Source: Melitaea cinxia (taxonomy: Eukaryota > Arthropoda > Insecta > Lepidoptera > Nymphalidae). Taken from it: DNA of 64,000 nucleotides. This document shows, in pieces, positions 32,938-45,243 of this stretch. Below the pieces are notes generated by a model. That model was not told the DNA's origin. It made no database searches and was given only the letters and a program-made list of their open reading frames with translations. The translations under genes and the position numbers were made by a program. Within the stretch, counting starts at the first letter, position 1. Each line of letters starts with the position of its first letter. The DNA lies in NCBI RefSeq assembly GCF_905220565.1, contig NC_059397.1, forward strand, positions 16,307,001-16,371,000, written 5' to 3'.

Positions 32938-35328
32938 TATTTTAACTATTAATTTTATTTAATTTTTATCACTTAAGCTTTTGCATAGTTTGTTACATTA
33001 GTAATGTTTTTTTATGTACAAAGCAATGACCACAAAGAGATTCCACGGCAATAAAACACACTTCACTGAACTAAACAGTACTTAATAAAATAATTGCACT
33101 GACGACGATGTTTTACCGTAGATGTATGGGAGATATAGTCAGTGAATTGACCAGGCTCAAGCAACTGGGATCGAAAAGTAAATGGAGAGCGCTGTTTCAG
33201 CAACTTCACGCTTATCCACCCTAAAGATGGCGTTCGGAAATTAATAGAAATTTATTGACAATAAATATATAGAGCAGTAGTTATTTCTTAAAACTTCGTT
33301 AACATTGTAGTATAAAAAAAGATATTACAATAATTTCTAAGAATTGAGCATCCAACAGAACCAACGAGACGTAATTGAAATGTTTCTGGTAGTGATTAAC
33401 CTACACTTATGTAGATAGATTCCTATCACTGTATTTATATGTATATTTCATAAAGATTTCAAATAACATAAAATGTAAATCTATCTCTGAATTTACTTCG
33501 GTAGATTCTAGAAATAGATTTATAACGCGTTTTGTTTGGTTATGTCAAAAACTTATGTCTTGTAAACAAAATCAGAGATAGCAAGATTTTTGAAACCGAC
33601 TGCGTAAGTGATCAAGATAACAACATTACGATAAATGTTTTTATTATTATGGATAATAGTTTGACAGAAATTAATTTCAAATGCATTATGTACTTTCGTA
33701 TATTGTATGAACAATACATAAAATGATAATGTAGGTCATATAAAAGGAAATCTTACGCAAATCACTCTCGCTTATATTCGAGGTACTGGGCGTGTACTAT
33801 TGGATATACGAATACAGGTGGGTAAAGTACTTTTATGTTATAATATCAATGAATTGTTTCATTTAAATAAATTATATTTATTTATAATTTCATAAGCAAT
33901 ATATTGACTTACAACAATTCTATTTTAAATATGAAAAATATGATAAATAGTATGTAATGGTATTTTATTTGATTGTTTGTTAAAGTAGTAGAGATATATG
34001 TATATAATTGCAAAAAAACACACATATAAAAAAGCAGAAGTGTGTTAAGGTCTTTGCAAGACGGCTTTATGATGAACGTGATCTTATAACGACAACCTTA
34101 GAGTAAGGAGCTTAAAAAGGTTTTAAATTTTTATTATTATTTATATGTCATGTCACACTTGTGTCATGTTATATGTACACATTAACCCATCATTATTAAT
34201 AATTACAATGTAATTTGTCAAGCCTGGAAGACACCGCTGTGATACCGCGGGTATAGGCTCTTTTACTGTACACTTTTTAATTTTATATCTCGTACTTTTG
34301 GTGTTCATTACGTAAATATTTCAAAGTAACCTTGAAAGTATAAAAACTTATTTCATTCATTGTATCATAACTTGTTATCAGCTGTGTACACAATTAACAA
34401 TACAATGTCTGAAATAAGACTTACATTAAAACAATATTTTACTAGTTCCAAACGTGATCATACGCGCGATACGGCCATGTGGGTCGGTTATGACACCTCC
34501 AGACAATTATATGGAATTGTTACATTACCTTGTTTTCCAAAGCGATAAACTCGAATAATGGGGATATCAACTTACCTGAAACAAAACATTAAAGTTATTA
34601 AAGCTGCCATCTGGTGTATTTTATGATTTATACGAATAATGCAATGAAAGGAATTATAATAGATATACAATTATTATGTAAAACATATATTGAAAAGAAC
34701 AATAAAATCATGCATGATATGAAATACTAGAAAATCACGAATAAAATCAAGTGTATTTTTTATTAAAAAAAGATAAAAGAATATATTCTACCAAAAATGA
34801 AAAATTATAATATCATGACACACTAGATTTACTAGGCACTCAAAGAAATGTTCATGTGTAGTCGTTTGAAGGCTTTTCAAATAATACTCATGTATCAATC
34901 ACCACTTTTTGTATTTATTCTTTAGATCGTCACGTAGATACATAATTATAGTTAAATTCGCAACAATATTTTATTAGTAAGAATTACATTTTACTACTTA
35001 TGCGATATTCGTCTCCTCTTTTAATCACATCTTACCATCCCCAGTCTGTTATATTTTTTACAATTTCATTTCTACCCACAAAATAAGACTTATATATTTT
35101 TTAAGTGTTGCCATAGTAAAAATTAAATAATTATTCATAATAATATATGTAACATGTAGGCATAGATGAAGTAAAAAAAAGTAGATAATGCGCGGCATAT
35201 GTTGTTACTGAAGCCACAAAACTCGGCTCCTTCAAGTAAACACACGCGCTCACGCACACATATGCATCAAACTACGCTAATTTTCGTTAGTATCTCACGG
35301 GGCCTCGTACAGTAACTTTGCCTTAAAA
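32938..35328. other. No supported gene
   Basis: AT-rich. Frames of 47 to 64 codons (33532-33726, 34405-34548) have no motif. A perfect donor-like CAG|GTAAGT on the minus strand at 34573 has no coding exon next to it. Confidence 0.4.
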
Positions 35329-37233
35329 ATGCCGTTCTTATGTAATTAAATGGTGCAAAAACAATACCAAAGTGAATAAAAAGTCTGAAGAAATATCATT
35401 TCACACGTAAGTACCTACAAAACTTTATATTTCTTGTTATTCCAAAATAATATTGAGGTTATTCGAAACTTATAATTTCCATGTCCCGAAATGACGTACC
35501 GAGGGAGTGTTACCAGTAATTCTTATTTCTATTAGCCCAAAATGCGGGTAAATAAATTGTAGGCAATCATAAAAATATAATTAAGTAGAAAGTGGACATC
35601 ATTATTGTGTTTTTTTATCGTGTGATTTTATGTTTTACCTAAATCGAAGTCAATATGAATTTTTAACTCGTTTGTGTCTGTTTAAATTTGTGAATTAACT
35701 ACTCATATTTTACTACTAAATATCATGATTTTAGGTTTCCAACGAATATTTTAATAGGAGATAAATAGAATAGGTAGATGCTGTACAACTGAGCCGAAAT
35801 GAACTATAACGACAGCCATCCTCATCTAATGTGGTTTGGTCAAACCATTTTGATAAAGCTGGCATGTACGGTACAAAACGTTGGACTTCGCAGAGTACCA
35901 TCACGTATATACTACTACTTACTACTACGTATTTTAATGTTGTATTTTTTGTTCTAGGACCTACCGTATGAGTCTAAAATCAGTCGATAACCAAGATTCA
36001 ATCTTTGATACACCTACGGCCGAACCCAATATTCAATCTATCTCTGGTTATGTCCTACTAGAGACAGAAATATCTATCTATCATTCATTTTACTGACCCA
36101 ATAAACTTGTCGACGATAGGCAATCCTATCCTTCAAAGCTGTCTATCGACGAGAGGGAGGATAGCTTACCAGAGATAACAGTTCGTATGAAAATGACAGT
36201 GTAAGCGTCCCAATAATAATAGAGTTCTATCTGTCAGTAGCGTTGGTTATCTTTAGTAACAACAATATCCGATCTATAGTTTTCGGGGGATAACTAAGAT
36301 TTATTAATTGAAAAAGTATTTTCTTTGTTTAAAATAAAATTAATTTCGAGTGAAAAATAATGGCAGACTCAAGTTCAAGTAGCAGTTCAAGTGATATTGC
36401 TCTTTTGCAACAATTAATTGAATAAAAATAATAAGTTTCTTGTGAAATAATACTTACTTTACTCATCTTGTGAATAAAACAAAAAATTTGGTGAATGATT
36501 GTATAATTTGCAATGATTTGTATAATTTGAATTTTGATTTGTAAAAAAAAAAAAAATACAAACGAAACGACGATTCAATAAAGCGTAATGGCGTCGTAGC
36601 GTCTTTTCGTGTCGTGTTAAAACGTTCCGTTACTAGATTTACCATGGATTCCATATTAAAATAATATCATTTATTATAAATTAAAAAGTCTATGTAAAAA
36701 TTAATTTGTCCATATTTTTATAAAACAAGATTACTTTAATATGAATAAAATTTGTATGACAAATTTAAATACTACAAAACATCTGTGTAACATAACTGAG
36801 GCCGTCTGTGACGCTGCGTATACTGGAATGTAAGGAAGAGCTCAGGTAGCCGGTCTATCTACAGCTAACTGGAGATAGTAGTCCCTTAAGCGAATTATTG
36901 GGACAACTACAAAGGATAGATAGTTAGTTATTAGCAGTCGATGATAACTACCTATCTCTATCTTTAGATTGAATATTGGGTTCGGCCGCTAGAAAACATA
37001 AACTAAGAGAGAAGTTAAAAAAACAGGAACTTTATTTTAAAAAAAAAAAAATTAAAAAAATTAAATCATTACAGCAAAGAGTTAGACGTCTTTAAAACAG
37101 GAACTTGCTCTTCAGAGAAATGATCAATTACTTAAAAAACACAATTTTCAATGACACAGATTTATATAATTCATTAAATCAAAACATGACTGCAATAGAT
37201 TTATTTAAGAATTTGAAGCGAAAAAAGGAGTAA
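35329..37233 (+). pseudogene. Decayed THAP-domain gene (three exon-like blocks), P-element/THAP9-like
   Basis: THAP domains are C2CH zinc fingers that bind DNA; they occur in P-element-type transposases and in host regulators. Block 1 (35329-35406): ATG CCG, one extra T, then VIKWCKNNTKVNKKSEEISF and H, ending at donor AC|GTAAGT. Block 2 (35735-35904): acceptor TTTTAG, then FPTNILIGDK, stops and shifts, then QPSSSNVVWSNHFDKAGMYG and TKRW. Block 3 starts at acceptor TTCTAG (35956-35957): MSLKSVDNQDSIFDTP, interrupted by a Harbinger-like element, then RKHKLREKLKKQELYF, a lysine-rich coiled-coil piece, SLQQRVRRL, a stop at 37093, and LYNSLNQNMTAIDLFKNLKR up to TAA at 37231. Damage: a first zinc ligand Cys to Tyr, a later one Cys to Trp, a 1-nt insertion, several stops. 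No catalytic transposase domain follows, so it may be a truncated transposon or a dead host gene. Confidence 0.8.
36017..36988 (+). mobile_element. PIF/Harbinger-like non-autonomous element, 972 bp, CTA duplication
   Basis: The first and last 24 bp are identical inverted repeats (CGGCCGAACCCAATATTCAA then TCTA). CTA flanks both sides (36014-36016, 36989-36991), a 3-bp duplication as expected for this superfamily. Subterminal sequence includes further ATAG/CTAT-rich inverted motifs. An ATG at 36360 opens a 21-codon serine-rich peptide (SSSSSSSSDIALLQQLI) that may be the relic of a transposase N-terminus. A minus-strand frame of 63 codons at 36463-36654 is unexplained. It interrupts the THAP pseudogene and so inserted later. 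Confidence 0.85.
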
Positions 37234-37829
37234 ATATATTTAAAACTATAAACATATTTTTATTTATGCATACCCATTTTACCTATATTAAATTAATTGT
37301 GTTTAATCCCACTTAATAAAATTTTCAGGGACTTTTTTTAAAAAGTGTCAACACTTCACTCACTCACACATATTTAAAAAAGTGGCTTCACTTTTTTGTC
37401 CTAAGTGCGTTATCTATATTTTTTACTTGATCTATGCATGTAGGATAAGAATGCGCGTTTGAAAAAAGAAGCAAAAACTAAGCAAAAAAAAAATCGTAAT
37501 ATAGTAGTAGGAAGCCCGACTAAAAATTTTCAGTGTTTAATATCCAAACGCTTTACTAGAGGCATCGATTTATATCAGTCCTTGGTTTATAAGTTTAGTT
37601 AAGTTTGCATGTCGAAATCTAATTTAAATGTTTGATTAATCTTTAACTATTTAATGTAATTAAAGATCCAAAGTGGGACGAACCGATAACCGGTTTAAGC
37701 GGGTAATTCTATTAAAGGCTGTAATCGGTTACCTCAATTTCTAAGGATATTTACTTATTAGAAATGAATGCATAAAAATATATAGCATAAGTTAAGAATA
37801 GTTCGAGTCTGTAGTTAAAAATAATGATA

Positions 37830-37935
37830 ATAATTTATTTATTTGGACAAGATAATTTTACAATTTGTTAACCCGCCAAACTGCGCGACAGTTTATCGGC
37901 GGAATTAGCGCTTGTCAAAATATTCATTTTACACT
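37830..37935 (-). repeat. Probable LINE 3' end with (AAAT)-type tail
   Basis: On the minus strand, CCGATAAACTGTCGCGCAGT followed by TTGGCGGGTTAACAAATTGT runs into GTCCAAATAAATAAATTATT. A GC-rich 3' UTR piece before an AAAT-like tail resembles the 3' end logic of the LINE at 32937. No coding part remains. Confidence 0.4.
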
Positions 37936-37974
37936 ATTTTATTATATTTTTTATTTTTATTTTATATACTGGCT

Positions 37975-38130
37975 GTTGTGCTAGCGCAGCAACGTAGTCT
38001 GAAGGTTTGAAGCCCATTTATGATGTATTTGTATGGGCCATAAAGATGTTTTGTCCTGGTCTGGGCGTTTGTGTGTGTGCGCTGCGTGCTTCGAAAAGTA
38101 ATGCATTAAGGCTGTTAAGTATGGTATATA
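37975..38130 (+). repeat. SINE family A, strongly diverged
   Basis: TGGCTGTTGTGCTAGCGCAG is followed by a lost B box, then TTGTATGGGCCATAAAGATG, TGGTCTGGGCGTTTGTG and TGCATTAAGGCTG. The order matches family A; the 3' half is missing. Confidence 0.55.
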
Positions 38131-39111
38131 TTTTTTTTATGTAGTTAAATTGTATATTAAACAATATGTATATTTTTTTAAATAGACCAAGTATTTTTGA
38201 ATCGTTTTTCTATTCCTAATTTATAAATAATAGCTTTGAACACCTTTTTCATTATCATCCTAGACAGTCATCAGCTAAGTTCGAAGAATAATTAAATAGT
38301 AACAAAAAAACATACACATTTTAGTTTTTTCTTAAGCTATCACGTAGTTAGGTCACAAACAATACTATATATATATGTGTGTGTGTGTGTGTGTATACAT
38401 ATGTATGTACTCGTATGTTGAAACATCGGGTGTCACTCACGTTCGCGTTATCTGCGGCAAGATCAAAAAATATCTTAATCGATTGATCTTATTGCATAAT
38501 ACGTTCATAAATGCTTGTAGCTCTTACATAAACCTGTCCATTAGGCTCTGTTCATATTGCGCGCAATTGAGTTATAGTTTTGTAACCGATGATGGCGATA
38601 CAAGGAGCGTAATGAGTTTGCCGCATGTATCTTTGTTACTAATTCAAACCTTATTTCTGTACATTAAAAGATTTTGTATATTCTGATTATATTTTATTTA
38701 ATGAAATGGCCCAGCAAACGAACCATTGGCTCATCTAATCTTAGATGAATACTAGTCTATATCAACAGTTGTATAGCACATCTTAGGGTAGCTTGTTTAA
38801 AAAAAATCGCAAGGGTACAAGTACAAGGGACTTAGGGATGAAAAACGGCGGAGTGGATAGTGGCTTCCGGCGGTCTTATATACCTCATAAAACGTATATA
38901 TCTAGTGCATAATTTACTTCATTTTTGTTAGGCTGATATTATCGAGCTCATATATACGAGTAGTACTCGGCTACAACTGAACTGTACCAGAGTTTATTTA
39001 TTTATTATAATACTGAGACAAAAATATCAGAAAACACTACAAAATTAAAAACTGAAATTGATAAACCTGTTTCGATTAGAGATAGATTTTTAAAGACTAA
39101 GAAAAAAAGTT
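38131..39111. other. No gene seen; (TG)n microsatellite
   Basis: An (AT)n then (TG)n run lies at about 38367-38392. The 103-codon frame starting in the TG run is a low-complexity artefact. Nothing else is supported. Confidence 0.45.
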
Positions 39112-39472
39112 CGCTTCAGCCTGTATTATCCTACTACTGGGCATAGGCATCTTTCCCCATGTAGGAGAAGGATCAGAGCTTAATCCACCACGCTGCTCCA
39201 TTGCGGGTTGGCAGATATATTCCCTACTAAGAGTAACGATCCCTATCATGTCTGCATCATCGTTGTCAGGTGTACATGACAACAACCGGGACCGACGGCT
39301 TAACGTGCTCTCCGAGGCACGGTGGGGAGACCCACAAAGACTTCACAAACACCCAGACCACGGAAAACACCCGATTGGCCAATACAAATGTTTGTCATGT
39401 GCGGGGATCGACCCCGCAACCGCCAGCGCAATAGGTACAATCCATGGCTGTAACCGTTGCGGCAACGCGGAG
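39112..39472 (-). repeat. SINE family A, nearly full length
   Basis: The minus strand runs from CCGCGTTGCCGCAACGGTTA through B box GGGGTCGATCCCCGCAC, TGGTCTGGGTGTTTGTGAAG, CTCCCCACCGTGCCTCGGAG and GAGCAGCGTGGTGGATTAAG to AATACAGGCTGAAGC. It holds about 16 extra nt (around ACGATGATGCAGACATGA) not present in the other copies. It is the best reference copy here. Confidence 0.85.
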
Positions 39473-39653
39473 TCAAGAAAAAAAAGTTACGGTAAAAAAA
39501 CTATTCTGAACTTGAACTATAAGCAACAAAAAGAATAATTAAGCTTGAAATCGTCTCTATAGTGTACAAAACATGGACAAAGAGGAAAATATAAACACCT
39601 CCCACTGAACTCGCGATAAATATAACAATACAACGCAATAATATTATCATTAC
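39473..39653. other. Short spacer, nothing recognised
   Basis: AT-rich spacer between a family A SINE and a family D copy. Confidence 0.4.
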
Positions 39654-39973
39654 AGCCTATACAGTCCACTGCTGGACATAGGCCTCCACAAGTTTACGCC
39701 AAAAATAACGTGAACTCATGTGTTTTGCCCATAGTCACCACGCTGGGCAGGCGGGTTGGTGACCGCAGTACTGGCTTTGTCGCACCGAAGACGCTGCTGC
39801 CCGTCTTCGGCCTGTGTATTTCAAAGCCAGCAGTTGGATGGTTATCCCGCCATCGGTCGGCTTCTTAAGTTCCAAGGTGGTCGTAAAACCTTGTTATCCC
39901 TTAGTCGCCTCTTACGACACCCACGGGAAGAGAGGGGGTGGCTAAATTCTTTAGTGCCGTAGCCACACAGCAC
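39654..39973 (-). repeat. Repeat family D, fullest copy
   Basis: In its own sense it begins TGCTGTGTGGCTACGGCAC, then CCCCCTCTCTTCCCGTGGGT, GTAAGAGGCGACTAAGGGAT, a body including CTGGCTTTGAAATACACAGG and GAAGACGGGCAGCAGCGTCT, and ends GAGGCCTATGTCCAGCAGTG and GGACTGTATAGGCTG. The tail equals that of the RTE-like fragment at 6332. A non-autonomous retroposon using RTE machinery is the simplest reading. Confidence 0.7.
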
Positions 39974-40171
39974 AATAATATTATATCACACGTATATTCT
40001 ACTAGATTAATTCAAAAGGATCCTGAACACGAATGTATTTCTTATTATGTTAATAAAATACGTCGCCGTTTGATAACAAGTCACTAAACGTACTCATGAG
40101 AACAAGACATATGGTACGTTAAATAATCCCATTAATATTTGAAATGCAAATGTTGCTGAGAATGGATTGTG

Positions 40172-40584
40172 GCATTTGTTACTCTTTCACGCAAAAATTA
40201 CTGAACTGATTTATTAAATCTTGGTACGTAGATAACTGGAGGTCCAGTATATAACATAGGCAAACAAGCGTACGGCTCACCTGATGGTAAGCGATTACCG
40301 TAGCTTATAGACGCCTGCAACACCAGAAGCATTGCAACCGCGTTGCCGACCCAATCCCCAGGAGCTCTGGTCACCTTACTCACCAACAGGAACACAATAC
40401 TGCTTGAAAACAGTATTATTTTGCTGTGATCTTCTGTAAGGTCGAGGTACTACCCCAGTCGGGCTGCTCCATATTTTGAGCAGGAAATTCCTGCTGTGCC
40501 CTACCTCAGTTAATTATAGTTATTTTATCCAAAAACTCCCTTGGGATCGGAAATTAAGCGGGTGAAGCCGCGAAGCTCAGCTAG
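40172..40584 (+). mobile_element. Helitron 3' part carrying family B retroposon
   Basis: It starts near TTTGTTACTCTTTCACGC and ends with GCGG-GTGAAG-CCGC as a hairpin, then GAAGCTCAG and CTAG|T. Family B lies inside at 40255-40512 on the minus strand, flanked by Helitron body on both sides. The same nesting and relative orientation occurs at 54174-54519. Confidence 0.65.
40255..40512 (-). repeat. Retroposon-like family B, nearly full length
   Basis: In its own sense it reads GAGGTAGGGCACAGCAGGAA, TGGAGCAGCCCGACTGGGGT, AACAGTATTGTGTTCCTGTT, then CGCGGTTGCAATGCTTCTGG and ends TGAGCCGTACGCTTGTTTGC. Copies at 25017 and 54220 add an A-rich tail. There is no tRNA-like promoter, so the mode of spread is unclear. 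Confidence 0.65.
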
Positions 40585-41128
40585 TTATTTATATAGTCAA
40601 ATAGTAATTAATGGTGACATTTTATTATCGATGCATGGCTATAATACAAAACAAAAACTAAACATTACGATAAAAAATATAGATTAATACACTCAGATAT
40701 GAAACGGCTTTAGTCTGAAGACAAACCGTGAGAGAGTTAGGCGTGGTACACATGTGCAGAATATTGGTTAAGCTGGTTTACTTACATTTATTCAACTTTG
40801 TATGTAGGTCAATATATTTCCCTCTTGACGTCAAATGACGCAATACAGTAATATTTGATCGGTAATCCGATTTCGTGATACAACTGATACTTGAAAATAA
40901 AAATAAATTTTATTAATTAATTAATTTATTTATTAATTTTATATTTTGAGCGATATTGAGTTTGATTAATCTATAAATAAAAATGATTCGCTAAAATGCA
41001 AACCTGCTGAACCGATGCATCAAATTGGATTATTCTTTTATTGTTCGTTATTAATTATTATCGATATAACGTATGTATAATATAGAAGTTAGTTTGGTTT
41101 CATAATGTGAGTTTGATTTAAATTGATA
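40585..41128. other. No gene seen
   Basis: AT-rich. CTATAAATAAAAATGATTCG at 40971 resembles a Helitron-associated motif also seen near 62400. Confidence 0.35.
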
Positions 41129-41499
41129 CTAGTTGACCCAACAGACGCTGTCCTGTCATGAATATTCCATGCATCTATGAATATAACAATGCAGCTGTGA
41201 TGCGACATTTGAAGAGTGCGAACTGTCATTCAAAAAATCGATATCGATTCTGAAATTTCCCGATTCTTTGGACAATTATATATTAATTTTCCATTTTATA
41301 TAAACTTTCTTTGGAGAAGTGGAAATAAAAAAAAAATGGGTGCGGTCATCCTATAGTTTGAAAAGTGTGAAATGTGTTGTGGAATTTTCATAAACACAGA
41401 TACATTTAGATAAATACATACATGTGTATATATATAGTCAGTATTGAGAACGAATGCGTCGTGAACAGTTAGCTACGGTACTGTAGCGTCCGCAGCTAG
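41129..41499. mobile_element. Two facing Helitron 3' termini
   Basis: At 41129-41132 a minus-strand CTAG|T is preceded on that strand by GGACAGCGTCTGTTGGGTCA. At 41496-41499 a plus-strand CTAG|T follows a GCTAC-GGTACT-GTAGC hairpin and GTCCGCAG. The two ends point away from each other, so they belong to separate, truncated or nested insertions. Confidence 0.45.
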
Positions 41500-44400
41500 T
41501 TAGTGAATGTGTTTGTATGTTGGATTAATAGTAAAATTGAACACGTTACATTTGAATACTTGTGGCGAAAATATTTATAGCACAGTTGTGCCCGCGATGT
41601 CACCCACGTAGTAATGTCACCGTAATTCTAATTACAAATGCTTTTGAGAGTAAAATGATTTTAAACAATAGACCATTATTTAAGAATACAGATGTATATC
41701 TTGCGTGTAAACATTTCTAAGAACAATAGTAATTTAATTCAATTGATGTTTAAAGTTGTTTTAATTTTTTTTTTATCAGTAATATACAATTAAAAATTTC
41801 TTCTAAAAGGTTCGTTAAGCGAAAACAAAACTTTTGTCTGCTAAGTAAGTATCGTAACAACAGGGACAAAATTACAAGGAACGCCTAATTATAAATAAAA
41901 AGAAGATAATTTAACATATAAAACAAGGACATTCAAATAATAGGCACTAATCTTTTTACTGTACAAATTCCGACATAAAATTCGTATTGTTTCATAATTA
42001 TGAACGTGATTTGAACAAAAGGTATTATCGGAGCGAAAATTGCGAGTTTCCTCGGCCAGGTGCCGATTCAAATCACGCCGGTTGTCTTGTGTAACGTCGC
42101 ACGTGCTACTGCGTTGTATAATAGATAAAAATTATTATTAAACTAAGTTTATATTGAGGTAATTATGACAGTTTGTAATAAGGTCAGTGTAAAAGTTTTC
42201 ACACTAAAAAAATATTTCAGTATTACACTATTTTTAATATTTAGGGGTTCAGGGTTATCTAGACACTGATCGGCTTACTCATTATGAAAAAAAAAGTGAA
42301 ATTATAATAATTTTACAGAATTTAAAGAAATTGCTTAATATCATATCGTAAACATGAAAGTGTAAAACGTGTTGATCACCTTGTCCTATAAATACTAAAT
42401 TCTTTTAATAATTTTTTTTTAATTATGTACCTACTACCGTCAATTTATAGATTGATATTTAAATATATATATTTTTTTTCATAGGTAAAGACTTGAAATA
42501 TAAAAGTTTTACTTTGATTAGGTAAAATAGTGTATTCAATTACAACATCAATTCTCAAAAATTCTTGAAGATATAAAATTATTGTTCAGTAGTTGGAAAA
42601 TTTCAAACACATTAAAAAAACTGCGCTTTTCTAGTCAAAACTGACTTATTTACACAAAAGAGCAATATGGTGAGAGATTTTTAGCCATATTACTTACTCG
42701 CTTTGTTTAGAATGCATGGGATGCAAATCGAGTTTCAGACTCCCGGGAGACTGAGCGTATCCGTCCGTTGTAATAAAAGCTGAAACTTCACCAAGAGTAC
42801 GGCTTTGTTCAATTTCGAAACAGATTTTATTGATTTCCAGATTCTAGAGGTCATTTTAGCTTTGATTTAGGTGACTTCTTATTTAAACTGACAGTTCTTT
42901 AGAATTATCTTCTACTACAGGTCAGTGAATTGTAAAAACACTTTAATGAAATTTGTCTCAAAAGGGTTTTAGAGATTTTATTGGAAAGAACATTTTTTGG
43001 CAGATGTTTTAACTATTTATGATAATTAAAGTGTAAAAGACAATTAAGTTAAGGTAAAAATGCTCTACGTAATTTTTTTAATGATTTATCCATACTGAAA
43101 ATGGCTTTCAGCCTTCAAATAATTTTAACAAGGCTAGATGGATCTTAGAATATATATACCCTTATAAAATATATAGACCTTTAAGCTACTTACTTTGATT
43201 AATTAAATTTTTTACAACCATTACAAAGTATATAAGACAGTAATAAGATTTTAAAAACTGCTTTAAGAGTTTTTTTTTCGGAATTTTGTTATGAAAGAAC
43301 TTTATCTATTTTCCTCACTTAGATGTTACTTAAGATGCTATTTTAGTTGAATTACTCCCTACCGTCGTTACAAATAATATTACACATTTTTTGAAATACG
43401 TGATTAAATCTTCTTCAGTTATTCTAATGTCAATCAACAATCCTTTGTGTTACCTTATTTCAAAGCTGAGTTAGTCAGCTTAAGCTAGATAATCGTAACA
43501 CTTCAAACATCAGAAGCACCAACAAAGTCATACAAATCGTATACGATGCTGAACTAGAGTATGATTATTACAAATCTGATCAAAGCTAGTAATTATCTAG
43601 TTGCTATCCTATATAATTAGGTGTTTAGTCCTTGTATCGCTGGATCTAGGTTTGATTCGTGACCAGGTACGATTCAGCCCGCGGCTGTAGTCGCATCACG
43701 ACGATGACCCGTCGATTCACTCTAATCTAGATCTTACTAGATTTACTTGAGTGGGTTTTGTTGATGCGAAGATTTTTTAATTAGTATGTGAAAAGTTTCA
43801 ATAAAACTAATAAGGTTATTCCTCTATTAGTTTTTTTCTAATCGGCGGTAAAACGGCATACGCTATTACCTACATATTTGTGTTATTTTTTTTTTGTGCA
43901 AGAAATAGTCCCTTTCTTCCGTAAACAATTCCCCAACCTACGTTACCGGCCAAGATAACCAAGCGGCCCCCTGCAATCAGCGATGTCTTACATGATCGCA
44001 AAAAATATAGTATCGGAGAATAACACCGAGGCCACAACGCTACGGAGCGTGAAAGAAAAATCATTTGGCAATAGGTACTCACATTAATATAATAATTTCT
44101 GTAATTGACTTCATATGCCAATAGTTTAAACATAATTCTGTTCATGAGAAATCAATTAAAACTTGATGAAAAGCCTTAAAAAGTTAATGTGACTTTGTGA
44201 AGTGTCACCGGAGAACACCTCTTCATTGTGATTCGTCTTGACACAATCACAAAGCTTAAGCGAAAACAATCCTATTTAAGTTGGAAAAAAGTTTGAAAAT
44301 CTGCGGTTGGAGACGAGAAATTCACGAATTATTCTTTACGTAATTCTAACATTCGATTTTAAGTTTATCAGCAATAAAAACGAAAACTATTTATTGATTA

Positions 44401-44869
44401 AAATTGTAATTAATTCTCTTTATCTTGAGATGAAGTCAGAGTTTTTAATACCGGAAAACAAACTGGTTATTTGAATATGGAATGTTAAATGAGAAATAAA
44501 TTCAAGTTCAAAATCTAGTATAAATGCATATAAATGTTAGGGCATCAAAATATAGAAGGTTCGACAAATTTTTAGGGGCCTGTTACTAACTTTGTTTTAG
44601 ATTTTTATTTTTATTTTATTTCATTATTTTATTTTACTGCTATTTATTTATTTAAAAAAAACATATGGTCCACCTTATAGCAAGTGATCTCCTCCTCCAA
44701 TCTCTCCTCCAGATCCCTTTCCTCCAGATCCCTCTCCTCTGCCAATCTTCATAATTTGAGCAAGATTATTACAGAAATATCTTTCTTCAATACAAAAAAG
44801 AAAAAAAAATACAACTTACTATATTTATTACATTAGTTGATGGTTTTAATGACACCTATGTATAATTAA
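41500..44869. other. Long stretch without supported genes
   Basis: AT-rich. A GC-richer patch at 43915-44060 is open on the minus strand for 91 codons from an ATG (includes TSLIAGGRLVILAGNVGWGI) but shows no motif. A purine/pyrimidine-biased patch with repeated CTCCAGATCCCT lies at 44689-44742. Confidence 0.4.
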
Positions 44870-45243
44870 ATCATCATCATTGGCCTTAGTCCGTCTATTG
44901 GAGACGATTTAGACAGTGTCAGACAGACACTGTGTCGCCTAGGATACTCTTCAGGAAAACGCAGAGTTGCCTAAGCTCTGCGCCACCCTCTGGACCTCAC
45001 TGGCTAGGCACACAGGAACGACAAGTCGATACGTGTGGAGCCAGTTCGGCTGCAGGAGTCTTTCGCATTTTAGAGCTATGCCACGAATTCTTGATAGAGA
45101 TCCCATTCCGGGTTTCAAATGAAGTTTTCCTTCTCCAGGACCCTGATGATTTTGAGCCAGGTTTATCCCTCAGTCGCCTATTACGACCTCCACGGGAAGA
45201 AAGGGGTGTGGTGCTATTCTACTCGGCCGACACCACGCGGCAT
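44870..45243 (-). repeat. Retroposon family D2, with 3' end and (ATG)n tail
   Basis: In its own sense: head TGCCGCGTGGTGTCGGC, body shared with 24776-24990, then GTGAGGTCCAGAGGGTGGCG, GGCGACACAGTGTCTGTCTG, GTCTCCAATAGACGGACTAA and a tail ATGATGATG (44870-44880). A 3' microsatellite tail indicates LINE-type retroposition. Confidence 0.65.

Noticed and set aside
35958..36016. Treating block 3 of the THAP locus as coding on its own
   Set aside because: Too short alone; it gains meaning only with the other blocks and the continued frame after 36989.
38375..38686. 103-codon frame starting MCVCVCV
   Set aside because: Start lies in a (TG)n microsatellite; the remainder lacks motifs.
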